DNA from: Stenotrophomonas sp. 24(2023)
GTDB taxonomy: Bacteria > Pseudomonadota > Gammaproteobacteria > Xanthomonadales > Xanthomonadaceae
DNA: 64,000 nt
Direction of reading: 5' to 3'
Assembly (NCBI RefSeq): GCF_030913365.1
Contig: NZ_CP133160.1
Span: 2,135,001-2,199,000, forward strand
The translations under genes and the position numbers were made by a program. Below the pieces are notes generated by a model. It was not told the DNA's origin and searched no databases. It saw only the letters and a list, made by a program, of their open reading frames with translations. This document shows, piece by piece, positions 7,767 through 17,116 of the stretch. Every line of letters begins with the position of its first letter. Position 1 is the stretch's first letter.

Positions 7767-8570
7767 ATGACCCCGCCGCTGACCGACTTCATCGACCGCG
7801 CCCAGCGCCTGTTCGTGCTGACCGGCGCTGGCTGCAGCACCGCCTCGGGCATTCCCGATTACCGCGATACCGACGGCCAGTGGAAGCGCACCCCGCCGGT
7901 GACCTACCAGGCCTTCATGGGCGAGGTGGCCACCCGCCAGCGCTACTGGGCGCGCAGCCTGCTGGGCTGGCCGCGCTTCGGCCTGGCCCGGCCCAACGGT
8001 ACCCACCAGGCGCTGGCGGCGCTGGAAGCCCGCGGCACGCTGGAGCTGCTGCTGACCCAGAACGTGGACGGCCTGCACCAGCGCGCGGGCAGCCAGAACG
8101 TGATCGACCTGCATGGCCGCCTGGACCAGGTGCGCTGCATGGGCTGCGAGCGCCGCAGCGAGCGCGAAGCGTTCCAGCAGCGCCTGCGCGAGGCCAATCC
8201 GGGCTGGGACGCGCTGGAGGCGGGCATCGCTCCGGATGGCGACGCCGACCTGGAGACCGATTTCTCGGCGTTCGTGGTGCCCGATTGCCCGCAGTGTGGG
8301 GGCCTGCTGAAACCGGATGTGGTGTTCTTCGGCGAGAACGTGCCACGCGAGCGCGTCGCGCGCGTGCACGACCACCTGCAGCGCGCCGATGCCGTGCTGG
8401 TGGTCGGCTCTTCGCTGATGGTCTATTCCGGTTTCCGCTTCGTACAGGCCGCCGCGAAGGCAGGCCTGCCGGTGGCTGCGCTGAACCGGGGCCGCACCCG
8501 CGCCGATGACCTGCTGCAGTTCAAGGACGAGCGCGACTGCGCCGACGCCCTGGCGGGCTGGGTGGCGTGA
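7767..8570 (+). CDS. NAD-dependent protein deacylase, SIR2 family
   Basis: Sirtuin of 267 aa that removes acyl groups from lysines using NAD+. The NAD-binding GAGCSTASGIPDYR begins at residue 20, TQNVDGLH is at 97-104 and the catalytic His116 is in DLHGRL. A structural zinc site is complete: Cys124/Cys127 (CMGC) and Cys174/Cys177 (CPQC). The KPDVVFFGENVP motif follows. The spacing between zinc pairs is longer than in CobB, which fits the class II (SIRT4-like) group. It sits between a thioesterase and an Old Yellow Enzyme, without an obvious functional link. Confidence 0.92.
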   Translation: MTPPLTDFIDRAQRLFVLTGAGCSTASGIPDYRDTDGQWKRTPPVTYQAFMGEVATRQRYWARSLLGWPRFGLARPNGTHQALAALEARGTLELLLTQNVDGLHQRAGSQNVIDLHGRLDQVRCMGCERRSEREAFQQRLREANPGWDALEAGIAPDGDADLETDFSAFVVPDCPQCGGLLKPDVVFFGENVPRERVARVHDHLQRADAVLVVGSSLMVYSGFRFVQAAAKAGLPVAALNRGRTRADDLLQFKDERDCADALAGWVA

Positions 8571-8720
8571 TCGCCCGCCCGCTCCTTGGCTCGCCAGCCC
8601 CATCCCCTCCAGGCCATCACCGCATCGCCCGCCGCGAAACAGCGATCCACCCGAAGGGTTGATCCGGCGGCGTGACAGCGCTGCAATACGCTCCCCCTTT
8701 CCCCTGCCGCCGTCGCTACC

Positions 8721-9821
8721 GTGAGCCAGCTGTTTTCACCGCTTTCCCTGGGTCCGCTGACCCTGCCCAACCGCATCGTCATTCCACCCATGTGCCAGTA
8801 CTCGGCCGAAGACGGCCGTGCCAACGACTGGCATGCCATGCACCTGGGCAACCTGGCGCAGTCCGGTGCCGGGCTGTTGATCCTGGAAGCCACTGCGGTC
8901 GAGCCGCGCGGGCGCATCAGCTGGGCCGATCTGGGCCTGTGGGATGACGCCACCGAAGCGGCGTTGGCACAGGTGGTGACCAGCGTGCGGCGCTGGTCGC
9001 CGATGCCGCTGGGCATCCAGCTGGGCCATGCCGGGCGCAAGGCATCCAGCGCGCGGCCGTGGGAGGGCGGCGGCCAGATTCCCGCCGATGATGCCCGTGG
9101 CTGGCCGGTGGTGGCGCCCTCGCCGCGGCCGTTCCATGCCGGTGACCCGGCGCCGCAGGTGCTGGATGAAGCGGATATCGCCGGCATCGTCGCCGCCTTC
9201 GTTGCCAGCGCGGTGCGCGCCGAACGCCTGGGCTTCGACCTGATCGAGATCCACGGTGCGCACGGCTACCTGCTGCACCAGTTCCTGTCGCCGCTGAGCA
9301 ACCAGCGCACCGATGGCTATGGCGGCTCGCTGCCCAACCGCCTGCGCCTGCTGGTGGAAGTGTTCGACGCGGTGCGTGAAGCGGTGTCGGACCGGATCGC
9401 CGTGGGCGTGCGCCTTTCGGCCAGCGACTGGGTCGAGGGCGGCTGGGATGTCACCCAGAGCGAGGCGCTGGCGCAGATCCTGGAGGCGCGAGGCTGCAAC
9501 TTCCTGCACGTCTCCAGTGCCGGCCTCGACGAACGGCAGAAGATCGCCGTCGGTCCGGGTTACCAGGTGCCGTTCGCGCAGGCGATCAAGGCCAAGGTGC
9601 GCATGCCGGTCATCGCGGTGGGCCTGATCACCGAGCCGGAACAGGCCGAATCGATCCTGCGCCACAACCAGGCCGATGCCGTGGCCCTGGCCCGGGCCAT
9701 GCTCTACGACCCGCGCTGGCCGTGGCATGCCGCCGCCGCACTGGGCGACAGCGTGGTGCCGTCACCGCAGTACCTGCGCTGCGAACCGCGCGGCGTGCGC
9801 AACCTGTTCGTGCCGCGCTGA
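8721..9821 (+). CDS. NADH:flavin oxidoreductase, Old Yellow Enzyme family (YqjM/XenA-like)
   Basis: FMN-dependent ene-reductase of 366 aa. Members reduce activated C=C bonds, nitro-compounds and other electrophiles. The N-terminal PPMCQYSA segment carries Cys25, the redox-tuning cysteine specific to the thermophilic-like (YqjM/XenA) branch. HGAHGYLLHQF and DGYGGSLPNR are the family barrel signatures. The start codon is GTG at 8721; there is no earlier in-frame candidate that extends homology. The gene converges on a LysR-type regulator with only 6 bp between the stops. Confidence 0.9.
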   Translation: MSQLFSPLSLGPLTLPNRIVIPPMCQYSAEDGRANDWHAMHLGNLAQSGAGLLILEATAVEPRGRISWADLGLWDDATEAALAQVVTSVRRWSPMPLGIQLGHAGRKASSARPWEGGGQIPADDARGWPVVAPSPRPFHAGDPAPQVLDEADIAGIVAAFVASAVRAERLGFDLIEIHGAHGYLLHQFLSPLSNQRTDGYGGSLPNRLRLLVEVFDAVREAVSDRIAVGVRLSASDWVEGGWDVTQSEALAQILEARGCNFLHVSSAGLDERQKIAVGPGYQVPFAQAIKAKVRMPVIAVGLITEPEQAESILRHNQADAVALARAMLYDPRWPWHAAAALGDSVVPSPQYLRCEPRGVRNLFVPR

Positions 9822-9827
9822 GCCTGC

Positions 9828-10736
9828 TCAGACCCGCCAGGCCGGTGGCAGGCCGGCCTGCAGGTGGGCATGCAGCGCACGGATGCGTGCGGTGAAGTCG
9901 CGGCGGTCGCTCACGCAGAAGAACACCTCCATCGGTGCCAGCCGCCCGCGCGGGTCATCGGTGAGCAGCGCCTGCAGGCGGCCATCGCGCAGGTAGGGCT
10001 CGGCCACGAATGCCGCCAGCCGGGTGATGCCACCCCCGGCGGCGGCCAGTTCGGCCAGCGCGTCGATGTCATCGCAGACCATGCCCGGCTGCATCGCCGC
10101 GTCGATGCGCCGGGTCGTGTCCTCCAGCAGCCATGGCAGCGGCCGGCCATCGGTAGGGAAGCGGTAGCGCAGTGCAGGGTGGCGGGCGAGCTGGGCAACG
10201 CTGGCCGGCGTGCCGGCGGCCAGATAGGACGGCGCCGCACACAGCACGAACGGCACCCGCGCCAGCGGCCGCGCCACCAGGCGATCGTCCAGCTGCTCGC
10301 CGATGCGGATGCTCACATCCACCGCCTCCTGGGCATGGCGCACCGCGTGGTCGGACAGGCTCAGTTCCAGCTGCAGCTGCGGGTAGCGCTGCTGCAGCGC
10401 CGGCAGCAGGGGCGCCAGCACATGCCGCCCGAAGGCGCGGCTGCAGGCGATGCGCAGCGGCCCGGCCGGCGCGATGTCACCGGTGGTGACCGCGGCCTCG
10501 GCCCGCGCCAGGTCGCCTTCGATATGCCGCACCTGCGCCAGGTACAGCGCCCCGGCCTCGCTGAGCGCGAGCTGGCGCGTGCTGCGGTTGAACAGGCGCA
10601 CGCCCAGGTGTGTTTCCAGGCGGGTGATGTTCTGCCCCACCGCCGTGGCACTGATGCCCAGCGTGCGCGCGGCGGCCGCGATGCTGCCGGCCTCGGCGGT
10701 GCGGGTGAAACTGCGGATCAGCTGCAACAGGTTCAT
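9828..10736 (-). CDS. LysR-family transcriptional regulator
   Basis: A 302-aa regulator with the LysR layout: winged helix at residues 1-60 (LLQLIRSFTRTAEAGSIAAAA, then LGISATAVGQNITRLE, slightly unusual for the recognition helix) and a periplasmic-binding-like effector domain after residue 90. The ATG at 10736 starts the canonical helix; an earlier in-frame ATG at 10841 would add an unstructured tail. It is divergent from a small two-helix membrane protein starting at 10859, which is its most likely target because the two share a 122-bp interval. Confidence 0.88.
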   Translation of the reverse strand: MNLLQLIRSFTRTAEAGSIAAAARTLGISATAVGQNITRLETHLGVRLFNRSTRQLALSEAGALYLAQVRHIEGDLARAEAAVTTGDIAPAGPLRIACSRAFGRHVLAPLLPALQQRYPQLQLELSLSDHAVRHAQEAVDVSIRIGEQLDDRLVARPLARVPFVLCAAPSYLAAGTPASVAQLARHPALRYRFPTDGRPLPWLLEDTTRRIDAAMQPGMVCDDIDALAELAAAGGGITRLAAFVAEPYLRDGRLQALLTDDPRGRLAPMEVFFCVSDRRDFTARIRALHAHLQAGLPPAWRV

Positions 10737-10858
10737 GACCTCCCAGCTTGCCATGGAAGCCCCCAAGCGTGGCTTGGGACTGGCCGAAGCCTGGCAGCGC
10801 TGTGCACGCGGCGCCGGCCGGCTAGGCTGCGGCCGCTCCATGCTTCACGCGTCCGCAC

Positions 10859-11113
10859 ATGCCCCCTGCCTCCCCCCGTCGTTGGAAGCTGCACGCCCGC
10901 AGCACGCCGTTCGTGTTCGCTTTCTTCATGGCCAGCCTGATGGCGTTGCTGATGTGCCTGGTGATCACCGCCGCCAACGCCGGCCTCGGCGCCGGCTACG
11001 CTGCCCGGGTGCTGGCCGCCTACCAGCTGGCCATGCCGGTGGCATTCTGCGGCGTGCTGCTGGTGCGCCCACTGGTACTGCGCCTGGTGGCGTTGACCGT
11101 GCACCCGCACTGA
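10859..11113 (+). CDS. DUF2798 family small membrane protein
   Basis: An 84-aa protein with two predicted membrane helices (FVFAFFMASLMALLMCLVITA near 19-39 and QLAMPVAFCGVLLV near 55-70) joined by a short loop, and a basic N-terminal tail. The pattern fits the DUF2798 family, whose function is unknown. It is divergent from the LysR gene, so it is probably the regulated partner. Confidence 0.75.
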   Translation: MPPASPRRWKLHARSTPFVFAFFMASLMALLMCLVITAANAGLGAGYAARVLAAYQLAMPVAFCGVLLVRPLVLRLVALTVHPH

Positions 11114-11173
11114 GCATCGGTTGCATCTGAGAGCATTGCGCCAATGGCGAGGGCGCTGCCCTACACTCGGGCG

Positions 11174-12025
11174 ATGCGCCCTGATTCCATCCTCACCCTG
11201 TCCTGCCCCGACCGTACCGGCATCGTCTATCGCGTATCCGGGCTGTTGTTCGACCACGGCTGCAACATCCTCGATGCCCAGCAGTTCGGCGATGAGGAGA
11301 GTGGCCGCTTCTTCCTGCGTGTCCACTTCGACCGCGACGCCACGCTGCCGCTGGATACCGTGCATGCGGCAATGAGTGGGCTGGCGGCTGATTTCGGCAT
11401 GGACTGGCAGCTGCACGATGGCCGCCGCCGCGCGCGGCTGCTGGTGCTGGTCAGCAAGCAGGGCCACTGCCTCAATGACCTGCTGTTCCGCGCGCACAGC
11501 GGCCAGCTGAAAGTGGACATCGCCGCGGTGGCCTCCAACCATGCCGATTTCGCGCCGCTGGCCGCGTCCTACCAGGTGCCGTTCCACCACCTGCCGGTCA
11601 GTGCGGACACGCGCGCGGCGCAGGAACAGCAGATCATCGACCTGGTCGAGCGCGAGCGTATCGACCTGGTGGTGCTGGCGCGCTACATGCAGATCCTGTC
11701 GCCCACCCTGTGCCGTGCGCTGGCCGGCAAGGCGATCAACATCCATCACAGCTTCCTGCCCAGCTTCAAGGGTGCGCAGCCGTACCACCAGGCGCACGCG
11801 CGCGGGGTCAAGATCATCGGTGCCACCGCGCACTACGTGACCGAGGACCTGGACGAAGGCCCGATCATCGAACAGGACGTGGCGCGCGTGGACCATGCGA
11901 TGGCGCCGCGCGAACTGGTGCGGCTGGGCAGCGATACCGAATCGCTGGTGCTGGCCCGTGCCGTGCGCCGGCACGTGGAGCACCGCATCCTGCTCAACGG
12001 GCATCGCACGGTGGTGTTCCGCTAG
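11174..12025 (+). CDS. purU: formyltetrahydrofolate deformylase
   Basis: Hydrolyses 10-formyl-THF to formate and THF, balancing the one-carbon pool and feeding purine synthesis. It has 283 aa in two domains: an N-terminal ACT sensor (residues 1-80, LSCPDRTGIVYRVSGLLFDHG) and a C-terminal formyltransferase-fold domain. The catalytic triad can be seen as Asn189 and His191 in INIHHSFLPSF and Asp227 in TEDLDEGPI. The ATG at 11174 starts directly at the ACT domain. It converges with pncA. Confidence 0.94.
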   Translation: MRPDSILTLSCPDRTGIVYRVSGLLFDHGCNILDAQQFGDEESGRFFLRVHFDRDATLPLDTVHAAMSGLAADFGMDWQLHDGRRRARLLVLVSKQGHCLNDLLFRAHSGQLKVDIAAVASNHADFAPLAASYQVPFHHLPVSADTRAAQEQQIIDLVERERIDLVVLARYMQILSPTLCRALAGKAINIHHSFLPSFKGAQPYHQAHARGVKIIGATAHYVTEDLDEGPIIEQDVARVDHAMAPRELVRLGSDTESLVLARAVRRHVEHRILLNGHRTVVFR

Positions 12026-12055
12026 CGTGCGTGTCCGGTCACCGCCACAGGCAGC

Positions 12056-12072
12056 GCCGGGCCATGCCCGGC
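12056..12072. terminator. stem-loop between convergent purU and pncA
   Basis: GCCGGGC (12056-12062) pairs perfectly with GCCCGGC (12066-12072) around CAT. It lies between the two stops. There is no T-tract on either side, so termination is only a guess from the convergent position. Confidence 0.35.
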
Positions 12073-12081
12073 AGAAGATCG

Positions 12082-12708
12082 TCAGGCAATACCGATGCCG
12101 GCCTTGCCCAGCGCCTCGCGCACCATCGCATCGTTGGCTTCGGTCACCGGGCGGGTCAGCTCCCACAGGAACGTCACGTTGAAGCCCGCCTCGGCGGCAT
12201 CCTGTGCGCTCCACAGCACGCAGTAGTCGCGCGCCAGCCCACAGACATGGACCTCGCGGATGCCGCGCTCGTGCAGCCAGCCGGCCAGGCCCGTGGCGGG
12301 GCGGCTGCCCTCCGGGCCGTGGTTCTCGCGGAACGCGCTGTACGAATCCACCTGCTGGCGGGTGCCCTTGCGCAGCACCAGGTCGGCGGCGTTCCAGTCC
12401 ACGCCCGGGTGCAGGGCGGCACCGGACGTGCCCTGCACGCAGTGGTCCGGCCACAGCGTCTGCGGCTGGGCGTGCAGCAGGATGGCCTCGAAGGGGCGAT
12501 GGCCGGGGTGTTGGCTGGCAAAGGAGGCGTGGTTTGCCGGGTGCCAGTCCTGGGTCGCCACCACCGTGGTGTAGCGACGCTGCGCCAGCAGCGCGGCGAT
12601 CGGTGCCACCAGGGCATCGCCCTGCTCGCAGGCCAGCGCGCCGCCGGGCATGAAATCCGGCTGCAGGTCGATCACCAGCAGGGCGACATCGGCGGGCAGG
12701 GCGGTCAT
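12082..12708 (-). CDS. pncA: nicotinamidase (isochorismatase-like hydrolase)
   Basis: Deamidates nicotinamide to nicotinate in NAD salvage. It has 208 aa, the normal length. The catalytic triad is Asp14 (LVIDLQPDF), Lys114 (LRKGT) and Cys163 (CGLARDYCV). The metal site DWHPANHASF at 54-63 supplies the Asp and His ligands. The ATG at 12708 removes a basic non-homologous extension found with the upstream start at 12858. It is 55 bp downstream of queH on the same strand, so the two are probably co-transcribed. Confidence 0.93.
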   Translation of the reverse strand: MTALPADVALLVIDLQPDFMPGGALACEQGDALVAPIAALLAQRRYTTVVATQDWHPANHASFASQHPGHRPFEAILLHAQPQTLWPDHCVQGTSGAALHPGVDWNAADLVLRKGTRQQVDSYSAFRENHGPEGSRPATGLAGWLHERGIREVHVCGLARDYCVLWSAQDAAEAGFNVTFLWELTRPVTEANDAMVREALGKAGIGIA

Positions 12709-12763
12709 GGCAGGTCCGGCAGGGCAGTGGGGGCGACCAGCGTGGCCGCCCCGCTGGCGCAGG

Positions 12764-13435
12764 TCAATCGCCCTGCGCTGCCTCGTTGTCCTGCCCGTAA
12801 TACAGCAGGCCGATCTTGATGCGCTCGCGGCCGGTCTCGCGGCGGTGGCGGTTGGCATCGCGCAGCGAGTACACGCAGCCGCAGTATTCCTGCTGGTAGA
12901 ACTGCTCGCGCTTGCTGATCTCGATCATGCGGCTGGCACCGCCCCCCTTGCGCCAGTTGTAGTCCCAGTACTGCAGGCCTTCATAGCGCGAGGCGGCACG
13001 GACACCGCAATCGTTGATCTGCGCCATGTTCTTCCAGCGCGAGATGCCCAGCGAGGAACTGATGGTGTCGTAGCCGTGCTCGTGTGCATACAGCGCGGTG
13101 CGCTCGAAACGCATGTCGAAGCACATCGTGCAGCGGATGCCGCGCTCGGGCTCGTTTTCCATGCCACGCGCACGGCTGAACCAGTTGTCGGTGTCGTAGT
13201 CGCAGTCGATGAAGGGAATGCCGTGCTGCTCGGCGAAGCGGATGTTCTCCTGCTTGCGCAGCTCGTATTCCTTCACCGGGTGGATGTTGGGGTTGTAGAA
13301 GAAGATCGCGTAGTCGATCCCCGAGGCGGTGATGGCTTCCATCACTTCGCCCGAACAGGGCGCGCAGCACGAGTGCAGCAGCAGGCGCTTGCCGTTCTCG
13401 GGCAGGCTCAGGGTGGGGCGTTGGAACTCGGTCAT
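12764..13435 (-). CDS. queH: epoxyqueuosine reductase QueH
   Basis: Last step of queuosine synthesis in tRNA: reduction of epoxyqueuosine by the QueH (DUF208) enzyme rather than the cobalamin-dependent QueG. The cysteines are all present in 223 aa: Cys23-Cys24 with Cys27 (SCCAPC), Cys102/Cys105 (CTMC) and Cys185/Cys187 (YCGC), the ligands expected for an iron-sulfur cluster plus a further metal. The ATG at 13435 begins the conserved part; the longer frame upstream is Arg/Pro-rich and non-homologous. Confidence 0.93.
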   Translation of the reverse strand: MTEFQRPTLSLPENGKRLLLHSCCAPCSGEVMEAITASGIDYAIFFYNPNIHPVKEYELRKQENIRFAEQHGIPFIDCDYDTDNWFSRARGMENEPERGIRCTMCFDMRFERTALYAHEHGYDTISSSLGISRWKNMAQINDCGVRAASRYEGLQYWDYNWRKGGGASRMIEISKREQFYQQEYCGCVYSLRDANRHRRETGRERIKIGLLYYGQDNEAAQGD

Positions 13436-13926
13436 GGTCAGGTACCGCAAGGGCTGCCGGCAACGGCGGCGGCCCCTGCATCGGCGGGGAAACAGGTCTG
13501 GCCGGATACCGTGAAAAGGGCGCGCGTGGCTGCGTCGCCTGCGCGCGCAGGACAACGACGGCCCCGGCACCCTCCCCACGGAGCGTCCAGGTGAAGTCAG
13601 GGGACGGTCGTGTCCCCCGGCCGGGGCTGGTATTCGGGCTGATGGACACGGGCCGCAGCCCACCTACTACCTGCCGCTTCCCAGGCGTGCGCCCAGTGCT
13701 GTTGGCAGGATTCGTTTCCATTCACCGCTGCGGGGCAGCTCCGGAATGGGCGCGATGCGCCTTCACCGGATTCCCGTTTAAATCCATCCCTCCGCCGTGG
13801 CGACAGGATGGATACCTTCGGCGTGGGCAGGGTGGACCCGTTGGTGGCAATGGTCAAGGTCCGGCGGGCGCAACCGGACCGGACCGTCCGGCATCCATGC
13901 TGCAGGACACCCCTGGAGCCCTGTTC
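13436..13926. other. 491-bp gap without a supported gene
   Basis: Long frames cross this stretch on both strands, but their translations are Arg/Pro/Gly-rich shadow-like sequence with no recognisable start or motif. It should hold the divergent promoters of queH (leftward) and the aspartic protease (rightward). A lower-GC patch with a TTTAAA is found near 13780. I see no RNA gene or repeat. Confidence 0.5.
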
Positions 13927-14880
13927 ATGGACAGCACTGCCGCAACGCCCCCGGACCACCGCACCGGAAATCCCGCTGCCCCGACCCGTGCCAGACACCA
14001 CTGGCTGTCCGCAGGGGCGATGGGGCTGCTCTGCCTCTCCGGATGGGCCCCTGCAGCACCTTCACCTGGCCCGGCATGTGCACTGGCCACGGCGCCCGGT
14101 GAAACCCTCATTGATGTTCCGTTCGAGGGTGTCGATGGACGCATCTACCTGCAGGTACAGGTCAATGACGCGGGCACGTTCCGCTTCGCCGTCGATACCG
14201 GCGCGAGCGGCGTGGCGCGTGCCGATGCCCGGCTGGTGCGCGCGCTGCACCTGCCGTCCGGTGACATCGCCGCTCATTCCGACGGCATGCGTACCGCCGA
14301 TGCCGCCACGGTCCGCGTTGATTCGCTTGCCCTTGGAGACGTGCGCCGCCAGCGGGTAGTGGCAATCACCCGCGACTACAACGCCCGGCAGTCCGCCGCC
14401 GCTGCCTTCGATGGCATCCTGGCACGCGATTTCTTCGATGACGGCTTGCTGGTACTCGATTTCCCGCGCAAGCGGCTGCGTTTCCGCCGCGACCTCGGGC
14501 TTCTGCCGGAGCAGCCGGGTACGCTGGCCTACACGCGTGCCTTCCGCATTCCCGTGCAGGTCGGCACTGTGGCAGCCGAAGCACAGTTGGATACCGGCGC
14601 GAACGTGGCCCTGGTGCTGCCCACGGCACTGTACACGCAGGTGTCCAGCGGCGCCGTCACCCCAGACGACCCACTGACGCTCACTCATGGCCGGATCGAG
14701 AGCGGGCGTGCACGGCTGGATGTCCCACTGAGGGTCGGCGGCCTGACGCTGCACGGCCTCGACGTGCGCGTGTCGGATCGCTACCCCGAGGCGGTGATCG
14801 GTGCGCACGCCCTGCGGGAATCGGTTGTTCTGATCGACGCCCGCAGCAAGCGTGTGGCGCTCTGTCCGGCGCAGCGTTGA
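13927..14880 (+). CDS. retropepsin-like aspartic protease, exported
   Basis: A 317-aa protein with two D-T-G active-site motifs, Asp90-Thr-Gly (FAVDTGASG) and Asp222-Thr-Gly (LDTGANVAL). It therefore carries both halves of a pepsin-fold site in one chain, as in the bacterial clan AA 'aspartyl protease' family. A hydrophobic segment at 28-45, preceded by RARHH and followed by Ala/Pro, fits a signal peptide or anchor with a longish N-terminus. The frame is open from 13591, but the ATG at 13927 is the first that gives a signal peptide. Substrate unknown. Confidence 0.78.
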   Translation: MDSTAATPPDHRTGNPAAPTRARHHWLSAGAMGLLCLSGWAPAAPSPGPACALATAPGETLIDVPFEGVDGRIYLQVQVNDAGTFRFAVDTGASGVARADARLVRALHLPSGDIAAHSDGMRTADAATVRVDSLALGDVRRQRVVAITRDYNARQSAAAAFDGILARDFFDDGLLVLDFPRKRLRFRRDLGLLPEQPGTLAYTRAFRIPVQVGTVAAEAQLDTGANVALVLPTALYTQVSSGAVTPDDPLTLTHGRIESGRARLDVPLRVGGLTLHGLDVRVSDRYPEAVIGAHALRESVVLIDARSKRVALCPAQR

Positions 14881-15168
14881 TGGGCGTCCTGGCCCGGTCC
14901 GCGCCACCCCGCTGGCCTCCAACGGGCGGGTGTCGTATGCAGGCGCTGGTGACGGCGGCCGCGCCGCAGCCTGCGATGAACGTGCGCCGGCGGGTCGTGG
15001 CGGTCCCCGCATGAATGTTCGGTGAGACGTGTGCATGGCCCCACGGCAAGCGGCCGGCCGCACATGACCGTGGCCGGGTTCTCAGGCCGTGAGAAGGCTT
15101 CGCGTCATACTGCATCCTTGGCGTTGGCAGGCATCGTCTCGGGCACAGTCGGCAGCGGGGGCAGGGCA

Positions 15169-17043
15169 GTGGCAGACAAGTATTGCGATCTGGTCATGAA
15201 AGGCGGCATCACCAGCGGCATCGTGTACCCCAATGCGGTACTGGCGCTGGCCCGGCAATACCGTTTCAAGAGCATCGGCGGCACCTCGGCCGGGGCCATT
15301 GCCGCGGCGGTGGCGGCGGCGGCCGCGCTGGGCGACCGCCGTCATCAGGCCGGCCATGCCCTGCCTGATGAGGCCGGCTATGCGGGCCTGGCGGCGGTGT
15401 CGGCGCAGCTGTCGCGCCAGGGCTTCATCTATCGGCTGTTCCAGCCGGCGCCCGGCGCCCGGGCGGCCTACCGGCTGCTGGTGATGCTGACCGGCAAGGC
15501 GGGCCTGCCACGCAAGCTGCTGTGCCTGGCGGCGGCGGTGTTCACCATCGCGCCGCTGGAAGTGCTGGTATCGCTGGCGCTGCTGCTCGGCCTGGGCTGG
15601 TGGGGCGGTGGCTGGGGCGGCATCGCCGCCACCCTGCTGCCCTCGCTGCTGTGCGCCTACGGTGCCGGCGTAGCCGGTGCCCTGCTGCGCGTGGCCCGGG
15701 TGGCCCGGCGCAACCTGCTGGGCCTGTGCAGCGGGCTGGGCAGCGATCCGCGCACGCCGGCATTGACCGAGTGGCTGCACGCCTGCCTGCAGCAGCTGTC
15801 CGGCAAACCGCTGGATGCCCCCCTGACCTTTGCCGACCTGCACGACGCCCCGCGCTATGCCGACGAGCCGGCCAGCGCGCATGCGATCACCCTGCAGATG
15901 ATCACTACCTGCGTCTCGCACAACGAGCCGCGCACGCTGCCGCTGGGCAAGTCGCAGTTCTGGTTCCTGCGCGAAGAATTCGAGCGCCTGTTCCCGGCCA
16001 GCGTGGTGGCCTGGCTGGTGGCCGAAGCAGGCCCGCCGCTGCAGGTGGACGGGCGCCAGTACTACGCACTGGCCGACGGTGCGCGGTTGCCGGTACTGGT
16101 GGCCACCCGCATGAGCCTGAGTTTCCCGCTGCTGATCAGCGCGGTGCCGCTGCATGAACCGGCCCGCCGCGAGCGCCGCTGCGAACCCACGCCGGTGGCC
16201 GCCGGTGATGCCGACCACAACGTGGCCGACAGCATGGAAGGGCTGACCAGCGCCGGGCAGGCCTGCGGCCCGGTGATCACCGCATTCCGTGTCTGCTGGT
16301 TCTCCGATGGCGGCATCAGCAGCAACTTCCCCATCCACCTGTTCGATGCGGCGTTGCCGCGCTGGCCGACCTTCGCCATCAACCTGGTCTACCCACAGCA
16401 TGCCGAGCAGGTGCACGAGGCCGACAGCCGGCAGGCACTGGAGCGGTCGGTGTACCTGCCCACCGAGAACCGGCATGGCTGGCAGCGCACCTACCAGGCC
16501 ATCGCCACGCCGCTGGCAGCGGCGGAACTGTCGCGCTTCCTGTTCGCGGTGGTGGCGACCATGCAGAACTGGCGCGATCTGCTGCAGGCCCGCGCACCGG
16601 GTTACCGTGACCGCATCGTGCATGTCTCGCTGCAGGGCGACGAAGGCGGCTTGAACCTGGACATGCCGCAGGAGGTGCTGACCCGCATCGCCGACAAGGG
16701 CAGCCTGGCCGGCACGCGCTTCTGCACGTTCTCCTTCGAGAACCACTACTGGATCCGCTGGCGCAACCTGGCCTCGGCCTACCAGCGCTACACGCTGGAG
16801 GTGGCGCGCACCGACGATCCGGCGCAGCAGGTGCTGTCCTACAGCGCGGCCTATTCGATGGTGGCGTCCGGCCAGCCTTCGCCGCCGTCCTACAAGCTGG
16901 GTTCGGAAGACAAGCGGGTGGCCTCACAGCAGCTGTGGGCGCTGATGGTGGAGCAGGGCCGGACCTGGGATGACCTTGGCCCGGACCTGACCGATGGCGC
17001 ACCACGGCCGTTGCCGCAGATGAAGGTGACCCCGATCTATTGA
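15169..17043 (+). CDS. patatin-like phospholipase with membrane segments
   Basis: A 624-aa patatin-family acyl hydrolase. The oxyanion loop KGGITSGIVYP is at residues 11-21, the nucleophile motif GGTSAG at 37-42 (Ser40), and the catalytic Asp lies in SDGGISSNFP near residue 381. Between about residues 105 and 175 two long hydrophobic segments rich in Leu and Gly suggest membrane insertion inside the patatin domain, which is unusual. The start is uncertain: GTG 15169 lies just before the conserved start, while ATG 15064 and GTG 15022 are in frame without clear ribosome sites. It converges with the DUF1028 gene across a SMAG repeat. Confidence 0.8.
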   Translation: MADKYCDLVMKGGITSGIVYPNAVLALARQYRFKSIGGTSAGAIAAAVAAAAALGDRRHQAGHALPDEAGYAGLAAVSAQLSRQGFIYRLFQPAPGARAAYRLLVMLTGKAGLPRKLLCLAAAVFTIAPLEVLVSLALLLGLGWWGGGWGGIAATLLPSLLCAYGAGVAGALLRVARVARRNLLGLCSGLGSDPRTPALTEWLHACLQQLSGKPLDAPLTFADLHDAPRYADEPASAHAITLQMITTCVSHNEPRTLPLGKSQFWFLREEFERLFPASVVAWLVAEAGPPLQVDGRQYYALADGARLPVLVATRMSLSFPLLISAVPLHEPARRERRCEPTPVAAGDADHNVADSMEGLTSAGQACGPVITAFRVCWFSDGGISSNFPIHLFDAALPRWPTFAINLVYPQHAEQVHEADSRQALERSVYLPTENRHGWQRTYQAIATPLAAAELSRFLFAVVATMQNWRDLLQARAPGYRDRIVHVSLQGDEGGLNLDMPQEVLTRIADKGSLAGTRFCTFSFENHYWIRWRNLASAYQRYTLEVARTDDPAQQVLSYSAAYSMVASGQPSPPSYKLGSEDKRVASQQLWALMVEQGRTWDDLGPDLTDGAPRPLPQMKVTPIY

Positions 17044-17051
17044 GCAGGAGG

Positions 17052-17106
17052 CATCCACGCATGGCGTGGGCATCCAAGTGATGTAGATCCACGCCATGCG
17101 TGGATG
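17052..17106. repeat. SMAG palindrome pair (one full, one degenerate)
   Basis: A full unit, GTAG followed by the ATCCACGC/GCGTGGAT palindrome, lies at 17083-17106. An inverted partner, starting CATCCACGCATGGCGTGG at 17052, has lost its distal CTAC end. The core matches the GTAG-headed extragenic palindromes of S. maltophilia. It fills the gap between the convergent patatin and DUF1028 genes and may act as a transcript end. Confidence 0.85.
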
Positions 17107-17116
17107 CTGCCGGGCC

